Assembly: GCA_032207245.1 (NCBI GenBank)
Contig: CM063509.1
Coordinates: forward strand, 56,411,426 to 56,475,425
Direction: 5' to 3'
DNA length: 64,000 nucleotides
DNA from: Pardosa pseudoannulata
Lineage: Eukaryota; Arthropoda; Arachnida; Araneae; Lycosidae
The notes under the pieces are model-generated. The model was not told where the DNA came from, ran no database searches, and was given only the letters and a program-made list of their open reading frames with translations. Each line of letters begins with the position of its first letter. Position 1 is the first letter of the stretch. Shown here piece after piece: positions 21,196 through 34,065 of this stretch. The position numbers and the translations under genes are program-made.

Positions 21196-24100
21196 ACATA
21201 TATCTATGAATCTAAAATTTATTGTGCTGCCAGAAATAAACTAATGGTGTTATAATTGATGCTTGATGTATGAGAAATAAAAAGATTACTTACACTAGTT
21301 GGCACTTCAAATTAATCTAATAAAAATTAGTATGATTATGCTCCAGGATCCCAAGCTATAAAGAATTATATTTTGTAAAATACTTTTTTACATAAATTTT
21401 TTTAATTAAAAAAAGCATTCTACCAATTCCAGCCAAAATATCACTCTAGGAGTCTGGTTTGTTGGCTCCAGAGCCATTCACGACAATAACTGTAAATGAT
21501 TTGACAAACCTGAAAATAATGTGAAGGTAATTTTTCTCATAAAAATGTAAAAGAAAAAGCTAGAAATATTTAATATAGTTCCCAAGTGCTTCCAGTATGT
21601 TTAAAAAGTACACAGAGGCTTTATTTTAGATATTTTTATGAGCAGACTTTACAACAGAAGTGGAAAATACAATAAATTTATGACACTATACTTTTAGTTT
21701 TTTCATACAAATAGAAATTTCAACTTTAGGAATACTTTCTTTTTTTTCACTTTTGTACATATACAGTAGAAATCTATTTCTTCAAGATTTCTCAAAATAT
21801 ATTAAAATTGATTAAAGGGGAGGAATACCGGTTTTGATCTTGTTTATTCAGAACATAAGCAAAATAAGATCAAAATCGGCAGAGGGAAAAGGGAGATCTA
21901 TACAGATACAGAGAGGTTAAAAGTTTTAAATGCATTTTTGGCTAGAGCCATGGAGCAAAAGTAATTACATTGGAGTTTTGAAAGTGAAGATTCAAAGAGG
22001 AAACCACTACAGCTAAATTAAAGTCTCCTGCATTTCTTTAGAGTAGTAGAACTTCCATTTAATGAAATTTATCTATAAAAATTATGCTTATATTTTCATT
22101 GTTTTTCTAATAAAGTCTATATATAAAATTGTTTGAGATGCACAAGCAGGAAACACCAGACTAGATACTTGTTTTACAAGTAAATATTTGAGAGACAGAG
22201 TAATATTAAAACCAATTTTTGAGCAATAAATAAGCATAATTATCCTGAAATGTTTCACACTAGTTGAGTTTACAATCATACTTTTTATAGATATGGTGAT
22301 GAAATATCAATGATAACTATATAAAAACTTCATTTTTTTTCCATTTTAATGTTTGACTTTTCATTATTTGTTGCTATAGGCTGAAAGATGCAATATTATT
22401 TACAGTATTTTTCTTAAACAATGCACTATAATAAAGTATAATTATTTGTAATCATTAAATGGAATTCCTACAGTATGCTTAACTTTTGATATATTTGTTC
22501 ATTTCAAATAAACATTATAAATGTAACATTAATAAGCATTTTATCTTAACATTTAAAATACATACATATAGTGAATATATTTAATTATCTCTGTTTTATA
22601 TTTAAGTACTGTTATAAATTTTAAAATCTTAAGCAATAAATATTTCATCATAAACTTTAATTTACTTTCCAATCTGGAATTAAAATTTTATAACTCATTT
22701 AAAAATAGATATAAAAAACCCTTTAAATAAAAATCAAAATACTATACTTGAATTTATTATTGAAATACTTTTTTCTTGTTAATGAGATAAAATATTAACA
22801 ATTATATACACATATAATAATTTAAATTTAGAACAGTAACTACTTATAAATGTTTATTTCAGGACAATAAATACATTCAAACATTTAGAGTAATTAATAA
22901 CAGTACAGTGAATGTAATGGATGAAATACCAAAGAACCTAAATATTTCATTTCAAATTGTTAATGACAACTTTTGCAAAGTTCTAATATAGTTAGCCATT
23001 TTCAGTGGTTTTTGAAGGCTATACTATTTTTATACATTAAAAAATCGATTTTGTATTAAGTACCACACATTTTTCACGGTGAAAATAAAAAGCAGTTGTA
23101 TAATTTTTTGCTTGAAATAAAATTTTGTATTTTATGGAAAGCACGCAATTGAAGGATAATAATGCTTCATATTATTTGCATAGGTATACATTATTATCAC
23201 ATTAATTTTTACAAACAGATATCTCACCACATCAAACAGTGATGAATTTTACTTTATATCAAAAGACAGCAAGCCCCTCCATTCTTTCTATATATATATA
23301 TTCAATATAAATATTGACATCTCATTCTGTAGCTACTATGTAAATAATAGTATTCAAAATGTAAATAATAATTATAATAAAATGACTATAAAACATCATT
23401 ATCTAGTCCTAATCTAGTCATTATAATTTCTTGGCACTGTATCATCACTTAATTTTCTATGCTCTAATTTCAAAATGTCACATTGTTTTGTAAGCAGTAA
23501 AATAGATATAAGAAGGCTTAGACTAGGCCACTTGGTTTAAAAAGATAATATAAAAATATCTATTACCTTTGGACCCTTCTAATTAGAGCTCGAATGAAAT
23601 TGATGCTACAGAATGGAGTTGAAGAGAGGGGGATATTATAAAATGCTACAGTCAGGTTAATTTGGATTAGAAAAGCACTAACACTGATATAATGTCTTCT
23701 GTTTTAAGACAGAAATGTAAGAGGGGAAAATTAGAATTTAATAAAAGCTTGTAACTTACTATATATATATTTATATATACAACTTTTCAAACCCTTCACA
23801 TTTTACTAGATTCATACGATAAACTTCAAATTAAATTAATTAAAATACCAAGAAAGCTATGAACTATTTGAAAAAATTATAATCTGATAAAAAAATACTG
23901 CAACTGATTAAGAGTCGAAAACTGTCTAAGAAAAACAAATTTGAGACACTCATTTATTTATTTAAGCGTTAATTAAAAATATTAAATCTGACACATAGAA
24001 ATTCACATTCTGATATGATCATTTAGCAATTAAGAGTCACTTTGTCTTTAAAAACTTCATACCAAACAGGCAGATATGTAAAAACAGTCAGACTTTTAAA

Positions 24101-25634
24101 ATTTAGATAAGAAATTATTTCCAGAAAGCTTTTTTCACAAAAAAACTTAAAACTCTAAATAGTGGCATTACCCAAATTATTTTTAACGATTTTATTTCGT
24201 GCACTTTTAATTAAACTAAATAACAGTAAATTGAGAGGGTATTATTAATTTGTAGACTTTCAGGTGTAATTAAAATGCATAGAATGCTCTCCTTTAATAG
24301 ATTATACTATATGACCTTTTTTAAATATGTGAATTACTAAAAATATTTTCTAATTTATGACTAAACTATACACATTATTTTTCTCTATATTTCAATGATC
24401 TTTAACTGTTACTGATTTATATTATATCTTGTGCAATTATTATTTCTCTGAAGTAGATAAATAACCATGAAAACATTTACATTTCCTAGGAACTATCAAA
24501 TATTGTACATCACATTATTCAGCTTACAATCTAAACACGTACAAATAGGTGTTTTTCTTAAGTAAAACAAATTTCCTCATAAATTTTTCTTTCAAATTTT
24601 TAGTTCAATCACTGATTTTAAGTTTTAAAATTTATATTTAAATAATTGAAATGGATAGGTCTTGCAGACAAATAAATCCAGATATAAGAACAGAATAGTG
24701 GTTACATAAGTGTTTAAAGTTTTAATGTGATTGCTATAAAAGAAATTTAGAGAAATTTCAAAAAGTCAAAAATGTACTATAGAATGCATAAACTTTGAAA
24801 TTGAATGTATTTCTGATCGCATCCAAAAAGGAATCTCATTCTCATCTGAAGGTAAGCCCAAACTGCAAATTATTAGGTTCTTTTCCATGGTAACAGGCTT
24901 GCAACTGAGGTACTTTCAAAAAGTGACAAATAATACAGAATATGTGACTAAAAAATGACTAAACATTGAGAAAAAAAGCGATTTTTTTCCTCTTGATTAC
25001 AGATGCTATTATTAAGATTTCTCTATTTTAACTCTAAATCAAATGATTCATGTAAGACATAATTTTAGCATCAAATACAAAAAAAAAATAAAAATTTTGT
25101 TTAACATAACATTGCTTTTTATTCAAGAAAATCTATAAATTAGATTTGAATACATACAATACATTAATTTTATAATCACAATTTTCTGCATAAATTAATA
25201 ATGTTTTGAAATATGTACATAGCTAGATTAGAATACCTAAACTAAAATTGTGAAGAAAAAGAGAAATGTGTGCTTTAACCTAAATTACTTTAATGTATTA
25301 AATGTACATTTCAGTACAAATGTAGATTTCAGGAACTCCTTTATGACTTTTTAAAATCGCTAAATTCTGGAAACCATATGACTAATTCCATCTTAATAAA
25401 AAAAAATAAGATTACAGCATCACATTTTTGGTCTTTCATTAAAATATTTTGTTATTTAGATTTTCTTTTTTCAACAACATACTTTTGCTGTGATACACCA
25501 TGAAAAAGGTGACTAAAAGTGACTGCTTACTTAAAAAAGTGATCAATTGTAAAAAAGGTGACAGAATTGCAAGCCTGTGGTAATAGCCTAAAGTATGAAA
25601 TATATATTTTCCTCACAAAAGATTAATATCATTA
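21196..25634. other. Intergenic, 4.4 kb, nothing recognised
   Basis: Very AT-rich sequence with poly-A/T tracts and short frames. I could find no splice-bounded coding stretch, terminal inverted repeats or match to the other repeats of the window. Confidence 0.55.
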
Positions 25635-26615
25635 CAGTCAAATCTCCTATAATGTGATTAATTTGTACCATGTTATATGGAAACAGTGTTTATATATGTA
25701 AAACTCTGATTTAAAACAAATCAGGAAACGGGTTCTATGGAAACTGCCTAAGAAACTTAATAAGGGACATTGGAGATTATACACGATATATGGAAACCAC
25801 TGCCACATTATATAAGAAGCTCAGAATTAATACAAATCAAATGAATCCATACTGCATTACATACAGTTTCAGAAATAAATTAATTGTACAGAAACATTAT
25901 TCTTTTCCATAAATTTGTTTCAAGAAGGTCGCAACAGCCAAATATCTCGTTTTCTCAATGTGTCAAAAGAATGATTTGGTTAGCTTTCCTGTTTAATGTT
26001 AAAACTGTTAATAATATTAATAATCATATTTTAAGATGTTCCAATGGAATCATGAATGTGTGGGTACCAAGTTCTGATCTTTTATCTATTGTGCTATATA
26101 AATCTTCAGCCAGTAGTCACAAGAAAAATCAGACTTATATGAAAATTGCTTTTTCAAAATATCAAATTGTAATTGATAGAGTTAAAAATTAAATTTTATA
26201 ATAGAAAGGGTAGCAAATATGTAGATTTTTACATATTTGAATTTGGGATTACTAAATATGTGGTTGAAATATTAAAGATAAAATTAGAAACTAAACAAAT
26301 TGTTACCAACAAAAAGAAAAACTTAATTGATACATATTTGAATGGTTTAATTATCCATCAAAGTCAAATATCTGCAGTTTGACCCTTTTTTATCCAATAG
26401 GTTAAATAACTTCTTCACTTTGTAAGTTTCTTTCTTGGTTTTCAAATGTAGTTGTAATTTTACCAAAACCTCTGTATAGAGCTAATTAATTTCAAAATAG
26501 CTTTTCAATGTTTCTTCTATGAAAAATGTGTTATAAGGAGACTCCATTGTAGGAGAGCTTTTGCATATTCCCTCAAACTTACACAGAAAATACCATGTTA
26601 TAGGAGAACTGACTG
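25635..26615. mobile_element. TA-flanked Tigger-like element, non-autonomous
   Basis: The ends are cagtcaaatctcctataa and, inverted, cagtcagttctcctataa, with TA on each side (25633-25634 and 26616-26617). Both subterminal regions carry ccatgttata-like blocks. The interior has two open frames on the + strand (25884-26192 and 26173-26382) with no recognised transposase motif. Confidence 0.75.
25884..26382 (+). other. Two overlapping open frames inside the Tigger-like element
   Basis: Frames of 102 and 69 codons overlap in different phases. They are rich in Lys, Ile and Asn, as expected of AT-rich sequence. I see no DDE motif or helix-turn-helix signature. Their position inside the element fits an old coding region shifted by indels, but I cannot name a domain. 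Confidence 0.3.
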
Positions 26616-26617
26616 TA

Positions 26618-28024
26618 TTATTATTTTATAACAATTGAAGAATTGCAGTTTAAGGAAACTGATCCCAAGAGATTTAAACCAATATTAAAATTATCAACTT
26701 AATTTTCTCAATGAATATTCATTTGCTATAAATATCTTTTAGTATATTATGGAATTAAGAATAAATGTTAAAGTATTTTTAATTTTATCTAAAGATGTAT
26801 TTCAGAATAAATGGAAAATGAAGTTAAAAAATAATAAAATCAAGGATTTTCGCTTAAAAAGAATATTTACTAAATAATAAGAAATTAGAATATTTAATTT
26901 GATTCTTAGTGAAATGTGCAATTGTTTTTGTTATCTTAAATAAAATTTTGATTTCTTACCTTTATAACATTTGAATCATATTCATAATTATTCTATTTTT
27001 AATACAGATATCAAAAGTTTAATAAAAATTAAAAAACCATTTAATTTTTTAAATATTTTTAAGATTAAGCTATAGCATTTAGAGCACTAAAGACACATCT
27101 TTCTATCACATTAAGTTTGAAAAATCTGAAAATTCATTAATAAATCTTAAAATTTTTAGGATTTATATTTTTTTTCAGTTATGGAATTTATTTATATTTA
27201 AAGTATTTATGTAGGTGCATTAAATAATAATTTATTGTTTAAAGCTACTATCTTGATTAAAATTAACTAGAAATAGTTCTTTTCCATTTTAAGCAATGTT
27301 TTATATATTAATTTATGAAAATATTTCAAAAATCATGATGATAAAATGATGCTAATATTAGCAAATTAAAATGTAAACAAATTTTTTAATTGAAAATTAC
27401 AACATATTTATTTCTTAATTTTACTATATTACATCAAGGTAAAATGATTATTTTGTTTATAAATATTCATTTAAATTCAATGTCTTAAAGCATTCATCAA
27501 AGTTGTTTAATTTATCTTTAATAAGAATTTAAACAAATATATACATAAAAATGTAAATTTTTAAGATCTCAAATTGACTTCAAGTTACGTAAATATATCT
27601 TCTATGGGAAACAGTAATTATAATTCATTTAAAGGCTTTAATATGCTTTTAAGGTAAATAATGTCATTTTACTTTACGTAGATCAAAATCATTTGAATAT
27701 GGTTCAATTTTATATGGATGTGCCACTTACAAAGCAAATCAGGCTTAAGAGAATCACTTAAAAAGATAACAACTGACTTTTAAAACTTTTATTTTACAAA
27801 ACTGCTTCTCTTAAGTTATTATACAGTAATTGCTTATGGATGATAGACATTTTAGAATAAGAATAAAGGTTTTCAAACACTGCTTATCAATAACAAAACC
27901 AGAAAGCATCAGTAACACAGACATACAGCTATTTATAATTGCAATTCAATTTAAGTGGATTCATTCATAAAAGTACCAACAATACCTTTAAAAACCATTC
28001 ACATCCAATGGCATGAAATAATAC
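26618..28024. other. Intergenic, nothing recognised
   Basis: AT-rich sequence without an identified element or exon. Confidence 0.55.
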
Positions 28025-28070
28025 CTATTCATCTTCATACTCTTTATCTTGAGCAGCATCTGGTGAATCC
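28025..28070 (-). CDS. Orphan candidate terminal exon (acidic tail), unidentified
   Basis: On the minus strand a tctgtgtag acceptor-like site is followed by 14 codons, DSPDAAQDKEYEDE, then TAG and AT-rich sequence. The codon use and acidic, Glu/Asp-rich ending look like a real protein C-terminus and unlike the surrounding sequence. I do not recognise the protein. No upstream partner exon was found between 28071 and 34065, and a simple join to the channel gene would need a phase-0 donor. It may be an isolated exon of a small gene, a retained pseudogene end or chance. Confidence 0.3.
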
Positions 28071-29550
28071 TACACAGAATATCTCCTTAAATAACCTTTT
28101 ATTCTAGAATTCATATATCTTTTAATCTCTTAACATGATTACAAAAGTAGGTAAACATTTATATATACATTTAAACAAAGGGCTAAACTGTGATTCTTTT
28201 GTGCGTAACATGTTGATAATCGGGAAAGTGATTCACTTAGTCTTAAATTTCAAATATATTTAGTTATAATTTTTTTATAATTACAAAAATGTGCTACAAT
28301 TGCAAAATTTTATTTGCATTAATTAAAAAAAAATTTGATACACTATAAAATATGAATTTATTTAATCCTCAAATAGACTACTTAGATATATTAAACCTCT
28401 ACAGGGTATCATAGGTTATCATAGAAAAAAGTTTTTTGCTACAGTAAAAGATAAAAACTTACTTAGATCTATCATTTTTAATGCTAGATTTTAATAAAGT
28501 TATCACTGTATTTTACATAAGAATATTTCTGGAAAATTATGTTAATAAAATGCAATTTATTAATATATTAAATAGGTCTTTCCTGTAGAATCTTGTGAAA
28601 GTAACAAAAAATTAATTTTTTATATTCAGTACGGTTATGAAATTTTTTGATATGCAGTTATAAAAATCTTACGAGAAGTCAGTTTTATGTAAAATTACCT
28701 TCATGGAAAAGTTATGTCAATTAAGAATCTTCGTAATTCTTGTAATACATTATATTTCATTCAATTAAATTTTTTATGACATGCAATAAAATCTTTTTTA
28801 TCAAGGTTTAAGTAGATTTTTTTAAAAGTGTTACTTTTACCCAAATTTTTGATTTCCAGTATATTCTATAACTACATTTTAATTTGAAAGCTATATCATG
28901 ATACACACAGATATAAAAAAACATTTAAAATAATACTATTCAATGGCATTTCTTAGAGCATTACATTAAAGGTTTGATAATGGTAATGACATTAATTTCA
29001 TGTATAAATTTATATATCTTTAAATTTTATATTTCATTTAGATTCATTTTGCGTGATTGAACAAAGTAAAGCTATTTAATTAATTTTTGTAACCAATAGT
29101 ATTGCTTATCAACTAAATAAAAGGAATAACAACAAAAATATAAAATGAATGTTTATGCATACAGAAGTTGTTTATACATTTTTAGAATGATGTAGTATAA
29201 AAAAAAATATAAAACGAGAAAATGCACCATCATGGCAATCCATTAAAATTAAATGACTTGATAGTTAGAATACCTATATATTTGTATTTTGAATAGAAAG
29301 TTAAGCTTTTGCCTTTACTAAAGATAAAACCTTTTATTCTGTCTTTAAAAGACTGTTATAAAATTTATAGATTCCTATCTCTAAGCACAAATAAAGGTTT
29401 TAACACTCCCCTCCCCCCACACAAAAAAAAAGTGTCCTGAAACACAGATTTAACTATTTAAAAAGGAAAAAAGATGTTAAATATTCTATAAACATTTAAG
29501 TTTTAGAGTTATTTTAAAGTAACAATAATCTCTAAACCAAAAATTTAAAG
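28071..29550. other. Intergenic, nothing recognised
   Basis: AT-rich sequence lacking identifiable elements; a short C-rich run (ctcccctccccccac) lies near 29407. Confidence 0.55.
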
Positions 29551-29551
29551 T

Positions 29552-30064
29552 CTAAGTACATTAAAAGATTGACTAAAATAATATTGTATAAATGCCTAAT
29601 AAGACCTGTTTTGACTTACTCAGCTGAAACCTGGGCATTGACAGAAAGAGACAAGGAAACCCTAGCAGTTTTTGAGAGAAAAATATTGAGAAGTATTTTT
29701 GGGGGAATTAATGTAAATGGTATATGGAGAAGAAGAACAAATATTGAATTATACAGAACATATAAAAACCCAGATATAATTAATTTTATTAGCTTACAAA
29801 GATTAAAATGGGCTGGACACCTAGTTCGACTTAATGACAACAGATCCACAAAAAAAGTTTTTACGGCCAAACCAATAGGAACCCGAATGAGAGGACGACC
29901 AAAACTTAGATGGTTAGACTGCATTGAGAAAGACATAAGATCTTTGAAAATTTCAAATTGGAAATCCAGAGCCAAAGATAGGACTGCCTGGTATGGAATT
30001 CTAGAGAAGGCTAAGGCCCATCCTGGGCTTGTCATGCCACTGAGGAAGGAAGGAAGGAAGTGTA
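29552..30064 (+). mobile_element. RTE-like LINE, 5'-truncated, coding 3' end still open
   Basis: The open frame (ATG at 29569, about 165 LINE-derived residues) reads YKCLIRPVLTYSAETWALT, FERKILRSIFGG, LKWAGHLVRLND, RGRPKLRWLDCIE and EKAKAHPGL. This is the C-terminal region after the reverse transcriptase core in many endonuclease/reverse-transcriptase LINEs. The reverse transcriptase core and endonuclease are missing, as in a 5'-truncated insertion. The ggaagg repeats at 30045-30058 lie at the probable end of the coding region. Absence of stops suggests a younger insertion than the other LINE relics. Confidence 0.8.
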
Positions 30065-30830
30065 AAGAAAGGGTAATTTGTACCAAAAAAAATATTAAAA
30101 ATCAAAATGCTAAATGCATTTTGCTTAGCATGGAATATTGTGACAACTGGCAATTCATTTATTTTAATTATTTTATTATATGTCTGGATCTTACTGTAAT
30201 ATGTAGTCTCACTGTCCATCATAAAAATGAAATTTCAAAGAAATATCCCCCAGGTTAATGTCTGACAAATGAGAGCATAAAACAACGTGGTCATAAAGAT
30301 TACAGAAATAGCATAAAGGGTCCATCTAAAGAACCATAGTAGATAAAGGTTTATCATAAAGATTATTGTAAAAGAAGTAATACTAAAGAATCATGTTCAA
30401 AGAAAGAAAAGAAAGTTTCAGCAAAGGATTCATGATTATATCACACAAGGGATAGTTAAAGTGAAGAAAATTGAAAATATATAACAAAATTTAGTGATGT
30501 TACCTTAAAAATAATGAAACGGTAACACCACATCCAACTACTAAGCTAATGTTTTAAAAGCATTTAGTGAAGAAATGCAATCCTGAGAATACAATATTGA
30601 TAGCAACATCAAAGAATATAGAGCCACAAATAATACACTGTCTTTTACTAATAAATGACTATTAAAATAGAAAAACAATTGCAAACATTAAATATATCTT
30701 TTGGTTCTGTTCTATTCAAATTTTCTTTGCTATATTGCCAATATATTTCTGAATTTTTGACTAAAGAAGAATTGAGTAAAAAAGTTCATTTTTTTAGTCT
30801 GATGCATGGATGGACAAAAAAAATTTCTAC
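30065..30830. other. Intergenic, nothing recognised
   Basis: AT-rich sequence; the LINE frame runs on to 30258 but without family motifs. Confidence 0.55.
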
Positions 30831-32215
30831 CATTTTATTTATAAAGATAATGGACTAAGCATTGTTTACCTTAGCATTAATTTGTGTCACCAGAAGGATG
30901 ATGATTTGAAAAATAATACAAGCAATAATTATAAGCAAACTAATTTGAATTTTGAGAAAATGAATAGCCTAAGTTGATACTTGATCTGTTTGAAAGAAAT
31001 ACGACAAACTTGCATCTCAATCTCTTTTGGTAGATTTTGCGTGATGCACGCACAGACACAAAATTATCTATAATTTAATTTATTTATAAAAATAATGGAC
31101 TGAGCATTGTGTATCTTGGACATAATTTGCATTGGCAGAAGGATGCCACATTGAAAAATCCCATATACAATAGTTATACAAAAAATCAATTTGAATTTTG
31201 AGAAATGAATAGCCTACATTAATATTAGATCTATTCGAAGGAAATTCGAAAAACCTGCATATCAATCTGTAAGTTTTCGCGTCATACGCGCACAGGTATA
31301 AAATTTTCTATTATTTTATTTCTGAAGATAATGGACTGAGCATTGTGTGCCTTGACATCCATTTATATTGCCAGAAGGATGCCAACCTGAAAATCACATA
31401 AATAGTACTTTTAAGACTACATATCAATCAGTTCAGTAGTTTTCGCGTGATGCACGCACAAACACAAAAAATTCTCTATATTTATTTTTGAAAATAATGG
31501 ACCTTGCATCACATTTTGGCATTAATTTCCATTGCCAAATGGATGCTAACTGTAAAAACTTAAAACTGTAACCAGTGTTAACTATAAACAGTAATAATTA
31601 AAAAACAAATTTGAATTTTGAGAAAGTGAATAGCCTAAGTTGAACCCAAATCTATTAAGAAACTAAAAGAGTACCTACTTATTGATACATTAGGTAGTTT
31701 TCGCGTGATACACGCACAGATATAAAATTTTCTATCATTTTAATTATAAAGATAATGGACAGAGCATCATTTATCATGGCATTAATTTGAGTTGACAGAA
31801 GGATGTCAGCGTGAAAAATCACATAAATACTAATTAAAAAGAAACTAATTTGAATTTTGAGAAAATGAATAGACTATATTGATTCCAGATGTATTTAGAG
31901 ATGAAAAGAACCCACATATTGATCCATTTGAGAATTTTTGCGTGATGCAAGCACAGAAACAGAATTTCTACCATTTTATTTATATAGACGACAGATCAAT
32001 TATCATGTAACTTGGCTTTCATTTATGTTGCCAAAAGAATACCAACTAGAAAAATTGCATGAATAGTCATAAAAAAATTAGATTGAATTTCAAAAAAGAA
32101 AATTAATCATAGATCTATAAGGAAGAAATAAAAAAAACCTACACCTCAAACTGTTCAATGATTTTAGTGTGATGCACAAACACAAAAATTTCTATAATTT
32201 CATTTGTATAGATAA
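30831..32215. repeat. Degenerate tandem array, about six units of ~235 bp
   Basis: The core ttttcgcgtgatgcacgcaca recurs with changes at about 31041, 31281, 31447, 31705, 31942 and 32169 (first 20 bases of each compared by eye). Each is followed by a short caca/aaaattt stretch and then gataatggac..agcat, a cattaattt block, a gccagaaggatg block and ttgaattttgagaaaatgaatagcct. Spacings are 240, 166, 258, 237 and 227. The core resembles the ..agttttcgcgtga.. hairpins at 3' ends of some non-LTR elements, so the array may derive from a LINE tail. Confidence 0.75.
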
Positions 32216-34065
32216 ATATATTACTTAAAAACCATTTATTATATAGCTTTGAAAAAAAAATTCTAAATATGTATAAACAGTTTCTGTACATAAATGTGTA
32301 TATGTTTTAACGATTAAGAGTTCAAATATATATATATCTTTATCTCTCTAAAGGATTGTTTAAAAAGATATTAAATTCATAAGTTTGGATTTCATTTTTA
32401 CTATTATGCATTTTAACAGTTGTATTAAATAATAATTAAGTTTATCCTCTAAAAATACATAATTTAAACGTTAAAAAAGAAGGATGCCATATTGAATTGT
32501 TATACTAATATACTTTAGTTTTCTCAAACAAATTATAGCTATAAAAAGGGAATAGGTCATAAAATTTTTTGTAGTTAATTAACAAACTCAAGAAATGCAT
32601 ATAATTCTAATTAATTTCAATTTAGAAAGTTAAAGCAACTGAATTTTCTCTACTTTTTTCATCAATGAAAAGCATAGTTTTACAATTTTGTTATCATAAA
32701 AAAAATATAATTTTGCTATTCTATCAATTTAAAAATTTATAAAGGCCATTTTGGTTATCAAAGAATATTTTTTGTGTGTAATATTTAGTTACACATTGTT
32801 GCAGCAGCCATTTAAAGTTATAAATCCAATGGCAGTGATAAAATGTTTTAAATGTAAATACTACAAAAAATGTCCAATAGTGACATTAAAAAATGTTCTC
32901 TGCAATGATATCTACAACAATTTGGCCCCTCTGCAACAACTAATAAATTTCTTAGATATATTTTTAAGAAATGTGAAGAATACAATTTGATTTTTTTTTC
33001 AAATATTCATGAAACATGTATGAAAGGAAATGTTTCGACAACCCAAAAAATACTAGTCTAAATATTTATAGCTTAAAAAGTCTAAATTTTCATCTTTTAA
33101 AATGTCTAAACCCTAAAATGTTACTGACCATAAAAAATATTATTTCAAAGCAGCACACGTACAAAATCTCCTCCAATGTCAACTCTACAAGGTGAAATTA
33201 AATTGAAAGAAGGGAAAGAATTGGAAATGAAAAGTGCAAAATTAGTCTCTATTAAATATAAATATTTACAAATTAAAATTAAGTACGAAAATACTTGCCA
33301 CTTATTTACATTATCCTATCTATACAAATCTCAAAACTTATATAAAAATTACAGATGAACTAAGTATTTAACAAGAGTTGATATATTTCTTTTTCTGCTT
33401 TCAATTCAGATATTATATACAATTTTCAGAGTCAATTGTTAATTTCATGGAAATGATATGGAAACAGACACACTTTATAAAGATAAACCACCCATACATA
33501 TTCAACATCTAATATCACAGTTAATACAGTAAGTATACACAAAGCTAGTGCTATGAAATGCCAAATTTCAAGAGCAAAACAAAAAAAATTGGTTAGTATG
33601 CAGGGTTTCCTCTTTGACTTCTAAATACCTGCTAAGGGAACATTAAAGAGGGTACAATGATCTATCACAGCATAACCTGAAAGATTTAAGTGAGAAGATT
33701 GACAGTGAGTAAAATCTCCTCATATCAATGTTTGGTAGAAAAGTAAAACAATCAACAAAGTAAAAATATAAAACAAAATATTTACTGTCAACATGGGGGT
33801 GGAGCCCCAAAAGTGCAGATAATAGAAGTAACACAAACTTAGCCACAACCACAATTTGAAGTCATCCGGTATGTGTGTGTGTGTGTGAACATTATTTACA
33901 TACATACATACATATATAGAGATATATGCGTGTATATATATAACTGCGTATGCATACACTTTGAAGGCTAGTGATGTGAGCAGCAAAGAGGGCTCAGTGA
34001 CCGCCCTCTTTCCCTCTTTAATGGCACTGCATATAAAAGGCTCTTGAGAGTGACCAAGGTTGCTG
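32216..34065 (-). other. Region downstream of the calcium channel stop
   Basis: The part next to the stop is presumably channel 3' UTR. An ATTAAA variant signal on the minus strand (34017-34022) is only about 45 nt past the stop, and no AATAAA follows soon, so the true 3' end is unknown. A (GT)n run lies at about 33869-33887. Small open frames here (32751-33358) look accidental. Confidence 0.5.
33869..33887. repeat. (GT)n microsatellite
   Basis: About nine GT units, followed by cata repeats at 33898-33914. Confidence 0.85.

Noticed and set aside
29616..30086. A 156-codon minus-strand frame
   Set aside because: It is the antisense shadow of the LINE coding end on the + strand.
30831..32215. 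CRISPR array
   Set aside because: The repeats are long, diverged and unevenly spaced, in a eukaryotic genome with spliced genes.
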